From Campylobacterota bacterium (GTDB lineage: Bacteria > Campylobacterota > Campylobacteria > Campylobacterales > Sulfurovaceae): a stretch of DNA of 64,000 nucleotides. Position 1 is the stretch's first letter. Each line of letters begins with the position of its first letter. Of this stretch, positions 43,747 to 53,285 are shown piece after piece. The notes below the pieces were generated by a model. It was not told the DNA's origin, did no database searches, and saw nothing but the letters and a program-made list of their open reading frames with translations. Where the stretch lies: contig QKDN01000031.1 in the NCBI GenBank assembly GCA_003252535.1, positions 1-64,000 on the forward strand, written 5' to 3'. The position numbers and the translations under genes are program-made.

Positions 43747-44958
43747 ATGATGCCTGAGAGAGATACTATCACTTCCATCTATACGAAAACGATTTATTAT
43801 ATGACACTCCTTCTGGCTTTTGTCACGCCCCTCTCGTGGCAAGGCTCCAGGGCACTGATAGTACTTATCATCATTATTTGGATTGCAGGATTAGATTATA
43901 AGGGATTTTTCGAACGGATAAAGAACTCATTGGTTCTTATTTTCCTGCTTCTCTTTGTCCTCTATGAGATCAGTGCGATATTCTGGACACAGACCTCTTT
44001 GATGGGAGAAGAGACCTATTTTACGAACTATTTCCTGTGGTTTGCCATCCCGATCCTGGTAACAACCCTCAAAAGAGAGCAGGCAGGTTCGGTCATCATG
44101 GCATTCCTGGCAGGGATGCTGGTAAGTGAGATAGCAGCATACGGTATGTTCTTCGAGCTCTGGACGATCAACGGACACAGCAAGGAGTATCCGAGCCCCT
44201 TTATCTACCATGCACACTACAGTCTCTTGATGGCTTTCGCTGCACTTCTACTGCTGAACCGAATCTTTTCCAGGGGATATTCGCTGACGGAGAAACTTTT
44301 GATGGGAATGTTCTTTGTAGCGATCAGTGGTAATCTTTTCATTTTACAGGAGAATATCGGTCAGCTGGCTTTCATTGTGGGGATCATAGTTGCAGGGATC
44401 GTTCATATCAGGCTCCGTCCTATGGCACTCTTCACATCGGTGTTTTTCGTCGTATCGGTATTACTGATCACCTATTATACCACTCCTATGTTTGCCAAAA
44501 GAGTTGATACAGCTATAGCAGATATCAAGAAAATGGAACAGGGGAATCTGAACTCACCATGGGGAATCCGTATGGTACACCTGAAAGCTGGATGGGAAAC
44601 TGTCAAGAATGCATCGCTGTTCAGGACAGGTGAAGTCAAACAGGTAGTAACAGAAAATATAGGCATGACGGTTAAGAAGTCAAACCTATCGAATCAAAAA
44701 CACACGATCGAACACCATATTCATAATCAGTACCTTATGATAGCGATCCAGAGCGGCCTGGTGGGGCTCGGGCTCTTTCTGACAGTGCTTCTTGGGCTTT
44801 TGTGGCTTCCAGTCAGGGATGTTGAGCTCAGGCAGGTGGCGGTGGTATTCTATACGATCATTGCAGTCTCTCTGTTTGCCGATACTTTCCTCTCAACAGG
44901 CCCCGTGCTCCCACTTTTTATCCTCTTTACGTCACTTTTTACCCTGGCTGCAATTTAG
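43747..44958 (+). CDS. O-antigen ligase-like protein (WaaL family), plus strand
   Basis: A 403-residue polytopic protein with 10-12 membrane helices and a large periplasmic loop (about 250-335) carrying HHIHNQYLMIAIQSG, the His-containing block of WaaL/O-antigen polymerases. WaaL moves O-antigen or a capsule-type glycan from undecaprenyl pyrophosphate to lipid A-core. Two ATGs stand in tandem; AAAGGAG suits the second (43750). It ends the waaC-lpxL-msbA operon. Confidence 0.8.
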   Translation: MMPERDTITSIYTKTIYYMTLLLAFVTPLSWQGSRALIVLIIIIWIAGLDYKGFFERIKNSLVLIFLLLFVLYEISAIFWTQTSLMGEETYFTNYFLWFAIPILVTTLKREQAGSVIMAFLAGMLVSEIAAYGMFFELWTINGHSKEYPSPFIYHAHYSLLMAFAALLLLNRIFSRGYSLTEKLLMGMFFVAISGNLFILQENIGQLAFIVGIIVAGIVHIRLRPMALFTSVFFVVSVLLITYYTTPMFAKRVDTAIADIKKMEQGNLNSPWGIRMVHLKAGWETVKNASLFRTGEVKQVVTENIGMTVKKSNLSNQKHTIEHHIHNQYLMIAIQSGLVGLGLFLTVLLGLLWLPVRDVELRQVAVVFYTIIAVSLFADTFLSTGPVLPLFILFTSLFTLAAI

Positions 44959-45041
44959 ACTCCAATAAGACACTGAGGATCAGGCACTCTCCCGGAGGGA
45001 GAAGTCTACAGCAGCATTATCGTTGCCTTGACAGAGAAGAG

Positions 45042-46283
45042 CTATGGTAGAGGTTTTGGATCTCTCAAACTGTTTTCTATGATATATTGGGCATTGAGCA
45101 GTCCAAAGAAGAGGACGAACATTGCCATAGGGAATATCTTGAAGAGGAAGAAGGGATCGGCAATAAATCCCACCAGATATTCGGTAAGGAAGATGATCTT
45201 GATCATCGTGAACTCTTTGTTCCGGAATTTCAGCCTGTAGAGTTGATAGAAAATTGCCAAAAAGAGAACCAGCCCCACGACCCCAAGCTGGGAAAGCACC
45301 TCGAGATACTGGTTGTGATAGTGCATATACCATCGCAGACATTTCATCTGTGGGTATTTCGTGTCGATCATCTCTTTGAGTTTGTCGAGGTGGTCTTCAG
45401 CACCGACACCCAGGAGCGGGTCTTCTTTCAATATATCTTTTGTAATAATTATCGCACCCAGTCGATTTCCCCAGGATGAACAATAGTTTTGCTTTTCAAC
45501 TATCCCGTTGACATCGTTGATACCCTGCTCGACCCTGTTATGAAAAGTATTACTGAAGTTATACGCAAGTGTGAATATCGTGCTCAGCAGTATTAAAGTG
45601 AGGAAAAAAGCTTTGATCTTGTGCTCGAATATATTCAAAAAGAGCAGCAACATTGCGATGATCAGTGTCAATTGGCCGATCCGCCCCTGACCTATGAAAA
45701 GATTCGCTGTGATCGTGATATAGAAGAAAATAAAAAGGATCTTGTATTTCAACTCTTTTTCGTAAATAAGCCTGGTCAGGATGATCAGGGATGCCAGCGA
45801 AAGGAACAGCGCATAGTCGAGATGGTTCATGAATGGCGTTGGATAATCGTGCGTAGCATGCATAAAGGTAAAGAGTTTGAAAAAAGCGCCGTAGGAGATG
45901 ATCTCGCTGATGAAAAGGGCGAACAGGAACGCCGATATCGCTTTGTAGATCGTCTCCTGACGGATATAGACCGACATGGCGATAATTGGGATAAAATACC
46001 AGAACTTGATAAGATCCTGTGTTGCAACATAGAGATTGTGCCACTCGACCCATGCAAGCGCGATCGCACTGAAGAGGATATAGACCAGGAGCGCCTGGAT
46101 GGGTTTGGTACTGAGCGCGGTGAGGAAATCGTTCTTCCTGTTGGGATTGGTGATCCAGACGATCAGTATCAAAAAGCTGAAGAGTACGATACCCGCACGA
46201 GAGAGGGGGATGATGAATGCATAGGCGATAAAGAGCTTATTGAGCAGCTCCTCTCTGGAAATATTCTTGATCCTATCCAACAT
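45042..46283 (-). CDS. O-antigen ligase-like protein (WaaL family), minus strand
   Basis: A 413-residue polytopic homologue of the preceding protein, also with 10-12 helices and the periplasmic motif MHYHNQYLEVLSQLGVVGL. It is read in the opposite direction, converging on the first ligase gene, and overlaps the heptosyltransferase gene upstream by 11 bp. It could be the true ligase with the other a polymerase, or each may serve a different glycan. It also contains GNRLGAIIITKDILKEDPLL, matching GIRMVHLKAGWETVKNASLF of the first. Confidence 0.8.
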   Translation of the reverse strand: MLDRIKNISREELLNKLFIAYAFIIPLSRAGIVLFSFLILIVWITNPNRKNDFLTALSTKPIQALLVYILFSAIALAWVEWHNLYVATQDLIKFWYFIPIIAMSVYIRQETIYKAISAFLFALFISEIISYGAFFKLFTFMHATHDYPTPFMNHLDYALFLSLASLIILTRLIYEKELKYKILFIFFYITITANLFIGQGRIGQLTLIIAMLLLFLNIFEHKIKAFFLTLILLSTIFTLAYNFSNTFHNRVEQGINDVNGIVEKQNYCSSWGNRLGAIIITKDILKEDPLLGVGAEDHLDKLKEMIDTKYPQMKCLRWYMHYHNQYLEVLSQLGVVGLVLFLAIFYQLYRLKFRNKEFTMIKIIFLTEYLVGFIADPFFLFKIFPMAMFVLFFGLLNAQYIIENSLRDPKPLP

Positions 46284-47256
46284 GAAGCACCTTGTTGATC
46301 TTGTCTGCTATCTCTTCGGGGGTGATATTCTCGATCGAACGGCTCTCGTCGATATCGAGCGCATCCCGGCGGAGGTAATGACCGAAGTCTACTTTTGGCC
46401 TGACGGTCTCAAAGACACTCGTCCCCTTGCCGATAAGGGCTATGAAGGGGGTATCTGTCGCCGCGGCGATATGCATGGCGGAGGTATCGATGGTCACCAG
46501 CAGATCGAGGGCGGCGATAGTGTCGATGAACTCCCCCACGCTTGTTTTGCCCGAGAGGTTCTGTGCATTGATGTACTCAGTTGAGAGAAACTCTTCGTAC
46601 TTGGCGTTATTGGGCGAATCCTCTTTGTCCCCCAGCAGGATGATATCGATGGGGGCTGTTTTGAGAAGTTCAAAGAGCCTGAGGCTGAGCTGTGGAGGGT
46701 AGGTGCGGCTTTTTTTGTTCTCGCCGCCGAGGACGAAACCGACCCTGGGGCGTGAGCTTTCAGCGATCAGGGTGCTCTTCTCGGCAAGCAGTCTGATGGG
46801 CGGGAGCTTTTGGTAGCAGTTCTGCAGGTAGGAGTTGACCAAAAAAGCATAGTGGTTGATATAGTGTCGATTGCGATCTATTTTCAGTGAAAAGTCAAGG
46901 AGGAATTTCCTCGACTCCTTGTCGTAGCCGATGACCGTATTGATCTTCGCGAGTCTGAAGAGGAGGGCGTCGACGAAAGTATTGTGAAAGAGGAATCCGA
47001 GGTCATACCTCTCTCTCCTCAGCGCCCCGAGCAGCCTGAGCATTTTCGAGAGTCGTCCCTTGTTGCCGCCCTTGGTATCGTCGACGATGATATCGACACC
47101 CATACCCCTGAAGATATCGACGCAGGCAGGGGGTGTCACTACCGTGAATTTCGCATCACCGTAGTGAGCCCTGAGGAGTTCGAATGCACTGAGCATCATG
47201 ATGGTATCACCGATGAAACGGGGGGTCTTGATAATGATCTTCTGAGTATCTGCCAA
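46273..47256 (-). CDS. GT9-family heptosyltransferase
   Basis: A 327-residue ADP-heptose:LPS heptosyltransferase (WaaF/WaaQ type): KTPRFIGDTIMMLSAFELLR at the N terminus, GFVLGGENKKSRTYPP in the linker, and TIDTSAMHIAAATDTPFIAL at the donor site. Probably adds the second or a later heptose. I place the start at TTG 47256, six bases after AAAAGG; an in-frame TTG 39 bp upstream has none. Its end overlaps the ligase gene. Confidence 0.85.
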   Translation of the reverse strand: MADTQKIIIKTPRFIGDTIMMLSAFELLRAHYGDAKFTVVTPPACVDIFRGMGVDIIVDDTKGGNKGRLSKMLRLLGALRRERYDLGFLFHNTFVDALLFRLAKINTVIGYDKESRKFLLDFSLKIDRNRHYINHYAFLVNSYLQNCYQKLPPIRLLAEKSTLIAESSRPRVGFVLGGENKKSRTYPPQLSLRLFELLKTAPIDIILLGDKEDSPNNAKYEEFLSTEYINAQNLSGKTSVGEFIDTIAALDLLVTIDTSAMHIAAATDTPFIALIGKGTSVFETVRPKVDFGHYLRRDALDIDESRSIENITPEEIADKINKVLHVG

Positions 47257-47361
47257 ACTGAGCCTTTTGGATAATTCGAAAAAAATTATATCCAAATAGA
47301 GTAAATAGTTTAAGTTGGAATTATAGTATTGAGAAGCTATTTAATAATTTTTCACTACAAT

Positions 47362-48144
47362 ATGGAACTTTTTGGCAAGGATAGTGCAGTGGGGATCAGG
47401 TTTGAGGCAATTGGCGGGTTTGAGGCGTTCGTCGCGGATATCAAAGATCATTTCGACAGCGCCGGGAGCGAGACGATCTTCAAAAAGCGCAACGAGGTGA
47501 AAATCGTCCCCTACAACGGTCGAAAATATGTCGTCAAATCCTTCAAAATACCCCACATGATCAACAAGATCGTCTACCGTTTCTTCCGCGACTCCAAGGC
47601 GAAACGCTCCTATGAGAACTCGCGCACGCTCCAGAAGCTTGGGATCAGCACCCCCGCACCGATCGGCTATGTCGAGTACACCACGCCGCTTTTTTTGATG
47701 CAGAGCTACTATATCAGTGAGCTCTTCGAATATGACTTCGAGATCAGGGCAGTATTCAAGGACAAGGCTTTCGAGGAGAGGGAGAGGATACTGCGGGAGT
47801 TCATCGAGTTCACCTGCGAGCTCCACAGGAAGGGGGTCTTCCATGTCGACTACTCGCCGGGGAATATCCTGGTCAAACGGGTCGATGACGGGTATCTCTT
47901 TTCGATCATCGATGTCAACCGGATGCGATTTGGCGAACTCGATACCGATATGAAGATGCAAAACCTCTCGAAGCTCTCGTTCGACGAGGAGGACAATGCG
48001 CTGATGCTCTCCCGATACTCCGAGATCACTGGGATAGACAAAGTGGTGCTGGAGGAGAAGTTCTCCCGTGCGCTCGAAAAACAGCGCAGCTATCTGCAAA
48101 GAAAACAAAAGCTCAAAGATATCCGCAAAACAAATACAAAATAA
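47362..48144 (+). CDS. LPS core kinase (WaaP/KdkA-like)
   Basis: A 260-residue small kinase-fold protein. The catalytic loop HVDYSPGNILV (HxDxxxxN) and the following IIDVNRMRFG (DFG equivalent) mark a lipopolysaccharide kinase that phosphorylates heptose or Kdo in the inner core from ATP. The Lys in GRKYVVKSF is the probable ATP-binding Lys. Start at ATG 47362, with a weak ribosome site; a TTG 33 bp upstream is possible. Divergent from the heptosyltransferase, with 105 bp between starts. Confidence 0.82.
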   Translation: MELFGKDSAVGIRFEAIGGFEAFVADIKDHFDSAGSETIFKKRNEVKIVPYNGRKYVVKSFKIPHMINKIVYRFFRDSKAKRSYENSRTLQKLGISTPAPIGYVEYTTPLFLMQSYYISELFEYDFEIRAVFKDKAFEERERILREFIEFTCELHRKGVFHVDYSPGNILVKRVDDGYLFSIIDVNRMRFGELDTDMKMQNLSKLSFDEEDNALMLSRYSEITGIDKVVLEEKFSRALEKQRSYLQRKQKLKDIRKTNTK

Positions 48145-48153
48145 AGAGTCGCT

Positions 48154-49188
48154 ATGAAACGGTTTTTGATCTATATTTCTCAGTCCTACGGCGTCCCCAT
48201 CGGGATGCCGCTGCAGGAGGAGATAGCGCGACGGGGCTTCGGGGTGAAATGGTTCTGCGACGAGGAGAGCGTCGCGCAGGGGCTTGAGGGGAAGATCGAC
48301 CTGCTCAGGAGTGTCTCCGAGGTGATGGAATTCCACCCCGATGTCGTCCTCACCGCGACCAACCTCGTCCCAGATTTCTTCCCCGGCATCAAGGTGCAGA
48401 TATTCCACGGCTTCAGTGTAGGGAAGCGGAGCGAGAGCAAGGGGCACTTCAATATCCGCGGATTCTTCGATCTCTACTGCACACAGGGGCCTTCGACGAC
48501 CAGGCCATTCGAGGAGCTGCAAAAGAAGCACAGATATTTCAAAGTGGTAGAGACGGGATGGTCGAAGGTTGATCCGCTTTTTCCTATAGAAGTTCGCAAA
48601 GATGCGGATGCTCTACCGACTGTGATGATCAGCTCCACCTTCACCACCCGTCTGAGCCTCGCCAAAAACCCTGTGGTGATACGGGAACTGGAGAGACTCT
48701 CAAAAAGCGGCAAGTACAGGTTCATCGCCGTGCTCCACCCGATGATGGAGCGCGAAGTGGTCGAGCAGTTCCGATCGATGCAAAACGACCATTTTACCTT
48801 TTACGATACGGTCGACCTGATACCGCTCTTCAGGGAGGCCGATGTGATGCTCTCCGACACCACCTCCGCCATCACCGAGTTCGTCCTCCAGAAAAAGCCC
48901 GTCGTCACGATCAACAACAACAGACCCCAGCCATACATGATCAATATCACGGAGCCGGAGAAGATAGAGGAGGCGTTGGAGTATGCCCTGGAGAGACCAG
49001 CCGAAGTGATGGAACATATCGAAGAGTTCGTCGCCCAGACCCACCCCTACAGCGACAGCAGGTCGAGTGCGAGGGTGATCGACGCGTGTCTTGATTTTCT
49101 GGAGCATGAGAAAGTAAGGAGAAAACCCCTCAACCTCATCAGGAGATACAAGATACGCAAAAAGCTGGGGTATTGGAAGATTTGGTAG
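48154..49188 (+). CDS. CDP-glycerol glycerophosphotransferase-like protein
   Basis: A 344-residue GT-B-fold protein resembling TagB/TagF-type polymerases: VQIFHGFSVGKR, VVETGWSKVDPLF, FIAVLHPMMERE, ADVMLSDTTSAITEFVLQKKPVVT. In Gram-negatives such proteins add glycerol phosphate or another phosphopolyol to a surface glycan. No CDP-glycerol synthesis gene is visible, so the donor is uncertain. Starts 9 bp after the kinase; the stop codon lies within a GTAG repeat. Confidence 0.8.
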   Translation: MKRFLIYISQSYGVPIGMPLQEEIARRGFGVKWFCDEESVAQGLEGKIDLLRSVSEVMEFHPDVVLTATNLVPDFFPGIKVQIFHGFSVGKRSESKGHFNIRGFFDLYCTQGPSTTRPFEELQKKHRYFKVVETGWSKVDPLFPIEVRKDADALPTVMISSTFTTRLSLAKNPVVIRELERLSKSGKYRFIAVLHPMMEREVVEQFRSMQNDHFTFYDTVDLIPLFREADVMLSDTTSAITEFVLQKKPVVTINNNRPQPYMINITEPEKIEEALEYALERPAEVMEHIEEFVAQTHPYSDSRSSARVIDACLDFLEHEKVRRKPLNLIRRYKIRKKLGYWKIW

Positions 49189-49341
49189 GGTGGATGCAAT
49201 CCATCCTAATCATAAAGAAATACTACAATCGTTCGTAGGGTGCGCTTGCTAGCGCACCAAAAATAACGCACAAAAAGTTATCTCCAAATTGAACGGCTCT
49301 CTCCAATCGCAACAAATGGTGGGCTGGCAAGCCCACCCTAC
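49185..49341. repeat. GTAG hairpin cluster (REPIN-like), locus 2
   Basis: Three hairpins: GTAGGGTGGATGCAATCCATCC (49185-49206), GTAGGGTGCGCTTGCTAGCG onward (49235-49258) and, on the minus strand, a core identical to that at 17077-17100 (49318-49341). Middle and last face each other as an inverted pair. The first supplies the TAG stop of the glycerophosphotransferase-like gene. It fills the gap before the UDP-glucuronate epimerase gene. Confidence 0.75.
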
Positions 49342-49358
49342 CAAATGATAGGTGAAGT

Positions 49359-50411
49359 TTAGATAGAGTAGAACTCCCTGTACCACTTCACGAAGTTCTC
49401 AACCCCCTGACGAAGAGGGGTGAAGGGTTTGTAGTCGAAATCTTGCATCAGCGCCGAGGTGTCGGCGTAGGTAGATTCTACATCCCCGGGCTGCATCTCC
49501 ATGAAGTTCTTCTGCGCCTCCGTCCCAAGCGCCCTCTCGATCTCGCCGATGAACTCCATGAGGTTCACCGGGGCGTTGTTGCCGATATTGTAGATGCGGT
49601 AGGGAGCTGACGAGCTGTTTGGCATCGGGTCGCTCGGGTTCCAGTCGGGGTCACTCTTTGCGGGATTGTCGATCACCCTGATGCATCCGTCGACGATGTC
49701 GTCGATATAGGTAAAGTCGCGGCTCATCTTCCCGTGGTTGAAGACCTTGATGGGGCGATCCTCGAGGATCGCGGAGGTGAAGAGGAACGGCGCCATATCG
49801 GGTCTCCCCCAGGGGCCGTAGACGGTGAAGAAGCGCAGACCCGTGGCCGAGATACCGTAGAGGTGGCTGTAGGTGTGCGCCATCATCTCGTTGGATTTCT
49901 TGGTCGCAGCATAGAGGCTGACGGGGTGATCGGTGTGGTCGGTCGTTTTGAACGGCTGCGATTTGTTGAGGCCGTAGACGGAGGAGCTGGAGGCGAACGA
50001 GAGGTTTTTGACGCCGTGATGGCGGCACCCCTCCAGGATATTCATGAAGCCCACCACATTCGAGTCGATATAGGCGTGGGGATTCTCCAGCGAGTAGCGC
50101 ACCCCCGCCTGTGCCCCGAGGTTGCAGACCGCATCGAACTTCTCTGTAGCAAAGAGCTTTTCTATTCCGCTGCGATCGGAGAGATCGAGTTTTACAAAGC
50201 GGTGCTTTTCATAGACCGAAGAGGGAGCCGCTTCGCTCTCACGGATAGCCGATCGATCGATCCCGAGCTCTTTCAGCCTGCCGTATTTGAGGTTGACATC
50301 GTAGTAGTCGTTGATATTGTCGATCCCCACGACCTCGTCACCCCTCTCGAGCAGTTTTTTGCTCAGGTGATAACCGATGAATCCGGCGCTTCCTGTTACG
50401 AGTATCTTCAT
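49359..50411 (-). CDS. UDP-glucuronate 4-epimerase
   Basis: A 350-residue extended SDR epimerase: NAD motif TGSAGFIGYHL, catalytic Ser-Tyr-Lys (SSSSVYG and YAATKKSNE), and the family-specific C-terminal stretch MEMQPGDVESTYAD. It converts UDP-glucuronate to UDP-galacturonate for capsule or LPS. The UDP-glucose dehydrogenase gene ends immediately before its ATG (TGAATG), so substrate maker and user are coupled. AGGAGAACTG is the ribosome site. Confidence 0.92.
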   Translation of the reverse strand: MKILVTGSAGFIGYHLSKKLLERGDEVVGIDNINDYYDVNLKYGRLKELGIDRSAIRESEAAPSSVYEKHRFVKLDLSDRSGIEKLFATEKFDAVCNLGAQAGVRYSLENPHAYIDSNVVGFMNILEGCRHHGVKNLSFASSSSVYGLNKSQPFKTTDHTDHPVSLYAATKKSNEMMAHTYSHLYGISATGLRFFTVYGPWGRPDMAPFLFTSAILEDRPIKVFNHGKMSRDFTYIDDIVDGCIRVIDNPAKSDPDWNPSDPMPNSSSAPYRIYNIGNNAPVNLMEFIGEIERALGTEAQKNFMEMQPGDVESTYADTSALMQDFDYKPFTPLRQGVENFVKWYREFYSI

Positions 50412-51578
50412 TCAGTTCTCCTCAAATAGATCACGGGTATAGACCTTCTCTCTGACATCTTTGATCTCGTCGGAGAGTCTGTTGGCGATGATGACATCCG
50501 ACTGCCGCTTGAACTCATCGAGGTCTTTGTATACTTTGGAGTGGAAGAACTCATCCTCTTCCAGTACCGGTTCATAGACGATCACTTCGATCCCTTTGGC
50601 CTTGATCCGTTTCATGACCCCCTGGATAGCGGAGGCGCGGAAGTTATCCGATCCCGATTTCATCACCAGCCTGTAGATACCTACCACTTTGGGATTCATC
50701 CTGATGACGGAGTCGGCGATGAAGTCCTTTCGCGTAGCATTGGCATCCACGACCGCCCTGATGAGGTTGCTCGGGACATCACTGTAGTTCGCGAGGAGCT
50801 GTTTGGTATCTTTGGGGAGGCAGTAGCCGCCGTAGCCGAAAGAGGGGTTGTTGTAGTGGGTACCGATACGAGGGTCGAGTCCGACCCCTTCGATGATCTG
50901 CCTGGTATCGAGCCCGTGAGTCTGTGCGTAGGAGTCGAGCTCGTTGAAGTAGGCGACCCGCATGGCGAGGTAGGTGTTGGAGAAGAGCTTGACCGCCTCG
51001 GCCTCCGTAGAATTGGTGAAGAGGAGCGGGATATCTTTTTTGATCGCACCTTCGGTCAGGAGCGCGGCAAACTCTCTCGCCCTTTCACTCTTTTCGCCGA
51101 TGATGATGCGTGAGGGGTAGAGATTGTCGTAGAGCGCTTTGCCTTCCCGGAGGAACTCCGGTGAGAAGATGATATTGGATGTGCCGAGTTCCTGTGAGAT
51201 ACGCTCGGTATAGCCGACGGGAACGGTCGATTTGATCACCATGACCGCTTTCGGGTTGATCTCCATTACATCTTTGATGACGCTTTCTACAGAACTTGTA
51301 TTGAAATAGTTGGTGTCGGGGTCATAATCGGTAGGGGTTGCGATAATGACATATCTTGCACCTTTGTAAGCTTCATGTTTATCAAGCGTCGCACAAAAGT
51401 CGAGTTCTTTGCGCCCAAGATATTCCTCGATCTCCCTGTCCTCGATAGGGGATATCCCGTTATTGAGCATTTCGACCTTTTGGGGGATGATATCCAGGGC
51501 GATCACTTCATTGTGTTGAGCCAGCAGTATACCGTTGGAGAGTCCTACATATCCGGTTCCTGCGATCGCGATTTTCAT
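50412..51578 (-). CDS. ugd: UDP-glucose 6-dehydrogenase
   Basis: A 388-residue enzyme that oxidises UDP-glucose twice to UDP-glucuronate with NAD. N-terminal Rossmann motif [11 protein letters not shown], catalytic Cys in [14 protein letters not shown], and the C-terminal domain with [14 protein letters not shown]. Start at 51578, with AGGATAGCC upstream; an in-frame start 30 bp earlier is less likely. First gene of a two-gene operon with the epimerase. Confidence 0.95.
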   Translation of the reverse strand: MKIAIAGTGYVGLSNGILLAQHNEVIALDIIPQKVEMLNNGISPIEDREIEEYLGRKELDFCATLDKHEAYKGARYVIIATPTDYDPDTNYFNTSSVESVIKDVMEINPKAVMVIKSTVPVGYTERISQELGTSNIIFSPEFLREGKALYDNLYPSRIIIGEKSERAREFAALLTEGAIKKDIPLLFTNSTEAEAVKLFSNTYLAMRVAYFNELDSYAQTHGLDTRQIIEGVGLDPRIGTHYNNPSFGYGGYCLPKDTKQLLANYSDVPSNLIRAVVDANATRKDFIADSVIRMNPKVVGIYRLVMKSGSDNFRASAIQGVMKRIKAKGIEVIVYEPVLEEDEFFHSKVYKDLDEFKRQSDVIIANRLSDEIKDVREKVYTRDLFEEN

Positions 51579-51779
51579 AGTTTGGCTATCCTGTATGCGT
51601 TTGGGCAATTATACTTCAAAAGTACTTGGAAGTATACGCGAAGGGTAGAGAATAAGTGTTTGAATGGATTAAACAGAGTCGATGGGAAAGGTGTTTCAGT
51701 ATGGTTTTTAACAGCTTTTCATTAAAGTTACTATAAAATCGGGGCCTATTAACATGAAGGAAATCTTATAAAAACGAGC

Positions 51780-53189
51780 ATGAATATATTAATCATAGGC
51801 GACTTGATGATCGATCACTATCTTTGGGGAGCAGCGAACCGTATCTCGCCTGAAGCACCGATACAGATCATAGATATCCAAAAAGAGACCAATGTACTCG
51901 GCGGGGCTGGAAATGTGGTCAACAACCTCACGGCGCTGGGTGCCAGGGTCATGGTGGTATCGGTCGTTGGTGACGATGAGAATGCTCAGCAGCTCAAAGA
52001 GATGCTCAAAGATATCGATGTCGAGTACCGCCTTGTGATCGATCCGGCACGCCGGACAACAAAAAAGAGCCGTATCATTGCCGCCCACCAGCAGGTGGTG
52101 CGATATGACCAGGAATCGAGGGTGGAGATATCACCGGAGCAGCAAGAAGAGATGATCCAGGTGATCGGCGAGTCGATAAAGGAGTGCGATCTTGTCATTC
52201 TCTCCGACTATGGCAAGGGGGTACTGGCCGATGAGGTGATCGCCTATACATTGGATCAGGCCAAAATCTACGGCAAAAAAGTCCTCATAGACCCCAAAGG
52301 GAAAGACTACAGCAGGTATAGAGGGGCGACGATGCTCACCCCGAACAAAAAGGAGGCGATGGAGGCGACAGGGATCGATATCACCGACAACGAATCGCTC
52401 GGTGCCGCATTGCAAAAGCTCTCCGAGATAGCCTCGCTCGAGATCCCGCTCATCACCCTCAGCGAAGACGGCATCGCCAGGCTCGAGGAGGGGAGGGTGA
52501 TCGTAGAGCCTACCGTCGCCAGAGAGGTCTATGATGTGACGGGTGCGGGAGATACCGTGATCGCTGCGCTCGGTTATTCACTTGCCAGGGGTGAGAGCAT
52601 AGAAAAGGCCGTCAGGTTCGCCAACCTTGCTGCGGGCGTCGTCGTAGGGAAGCTCGGCAGCGCTACAGCCACCCTCGACGAGATAGAGGCGTACAAGAGT
52701 TCGCTTCATAAGAGCTCCATCGAGTCCCACATCAAGAGTTTCGACGAGATCGAAAGGGTCGTGGAGAGGCTGCGGGCACAGAAGAAAAAGATCGTCTTCA
52801 CCAACGGCTGTTTCGATATCCTCCACCGAGGTCATGTCAGCTATCTCGATATCGCCAAATCGTTCGGCGATGTACTGATCCTGGGGCTCAACAGCGATGC
52901 GAGCGTGCGGCGGCTCAAGGGGGAGGACCGTCCTATCAACAGCGAAGATGACCGTGCCTATATCCTCGCAGCCCTCGAGAGCGTCGACTATGTGGTCAAG
53001 TTCGCTGAGGATACCCCCTATGAGCTGATCCGGATCGTCCGACCCGATGTCCTCGTCAAAGGGGGCGACTACGAGGGGAAAGAGGTGGTCGGCAGCGATA
53101 TCGCCGGCGAAGTAAAGCTGGTGAATTTCGTCGACGGCAAGAGTACCACCGGCACGATATCCAAGATACAGAACCTCTGCGGCATATGA
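51780..53189 (+). CDS. hldE: Bifunctional heptose 7-phosphate kinase/heptose 1-phosphate adenylyltransferase
   Basis: A 469-residue fusion enzyme for ADP-heptose synthesis. The N-terminal ribokinase-like domain (1-310) has GGAGNVVNNL, LLTPNKKE-type TPNKKEA and DVTGAGDTVIA. The C-terminal cytidylyltransferase-fold domain (about 330-469) has TNGCFDILHRGHVSYL (HxGH) and DVLVKGGDYEG. It supplies the precursor for the heptosyltransferases encoded upstream. GmhA, GmhB and HldD are not in the window. Divergent from ugd, with 201 bp between starts. Confidence 0.96.
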   Translation: MNILIIGDLMIDHYLWGAANRISPEAPIQIIDIQKETNVLGGAGNVVNNLTALGARVMVVSVVGDDENAQQLKEMLKDIDVEYRLVIDPARRTTKKSRIIAAHQQVVRYDQESRVEISPEQQEEMIQVIGESIKECDLVILSDYGKGVLADEVIAYTLDQAKIYGKKVLIDPKGKDYSRYRGATMLTPNKKEAMEATGIDITDNESLGAALQKLSEIASLEIPLITLSEDGIARLEEGRVIVEPTVAREVYDVTGAGDTVIAALGYSLARGESIEKAVRFANLAAGVVVGKLGSATATLDEIEAYKSSLHKSSIESHIKSFDEIERVVERLRAQKKKIVFTNGCFDILHRGHVSYLDIAKSFGDVLILGLNSDASVRRLKGEDRPINSEDDRAYILAALESVDYVVKFAEDTPYELIRIVRPDVLVKGGDYEGKEVVGSDIAGEVKLVNFVDGKSTTGTISKIQNLCGI

Positions 53190-53285
53190 AAAGAACAGCA
53201 GAGACACCATTGCGGTCCGGTAAAAGAATATGAAGAGCATCACATATACCGATGTACTGCAAAGTCTCATAAAGGAGGGATACAG

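Noticed and set aside
47341-48531. 396-codon open frame antisense to the LPS kinase and its neighbour
   Set aside because: Spans two well supported sense genes and has no recognisable domain.
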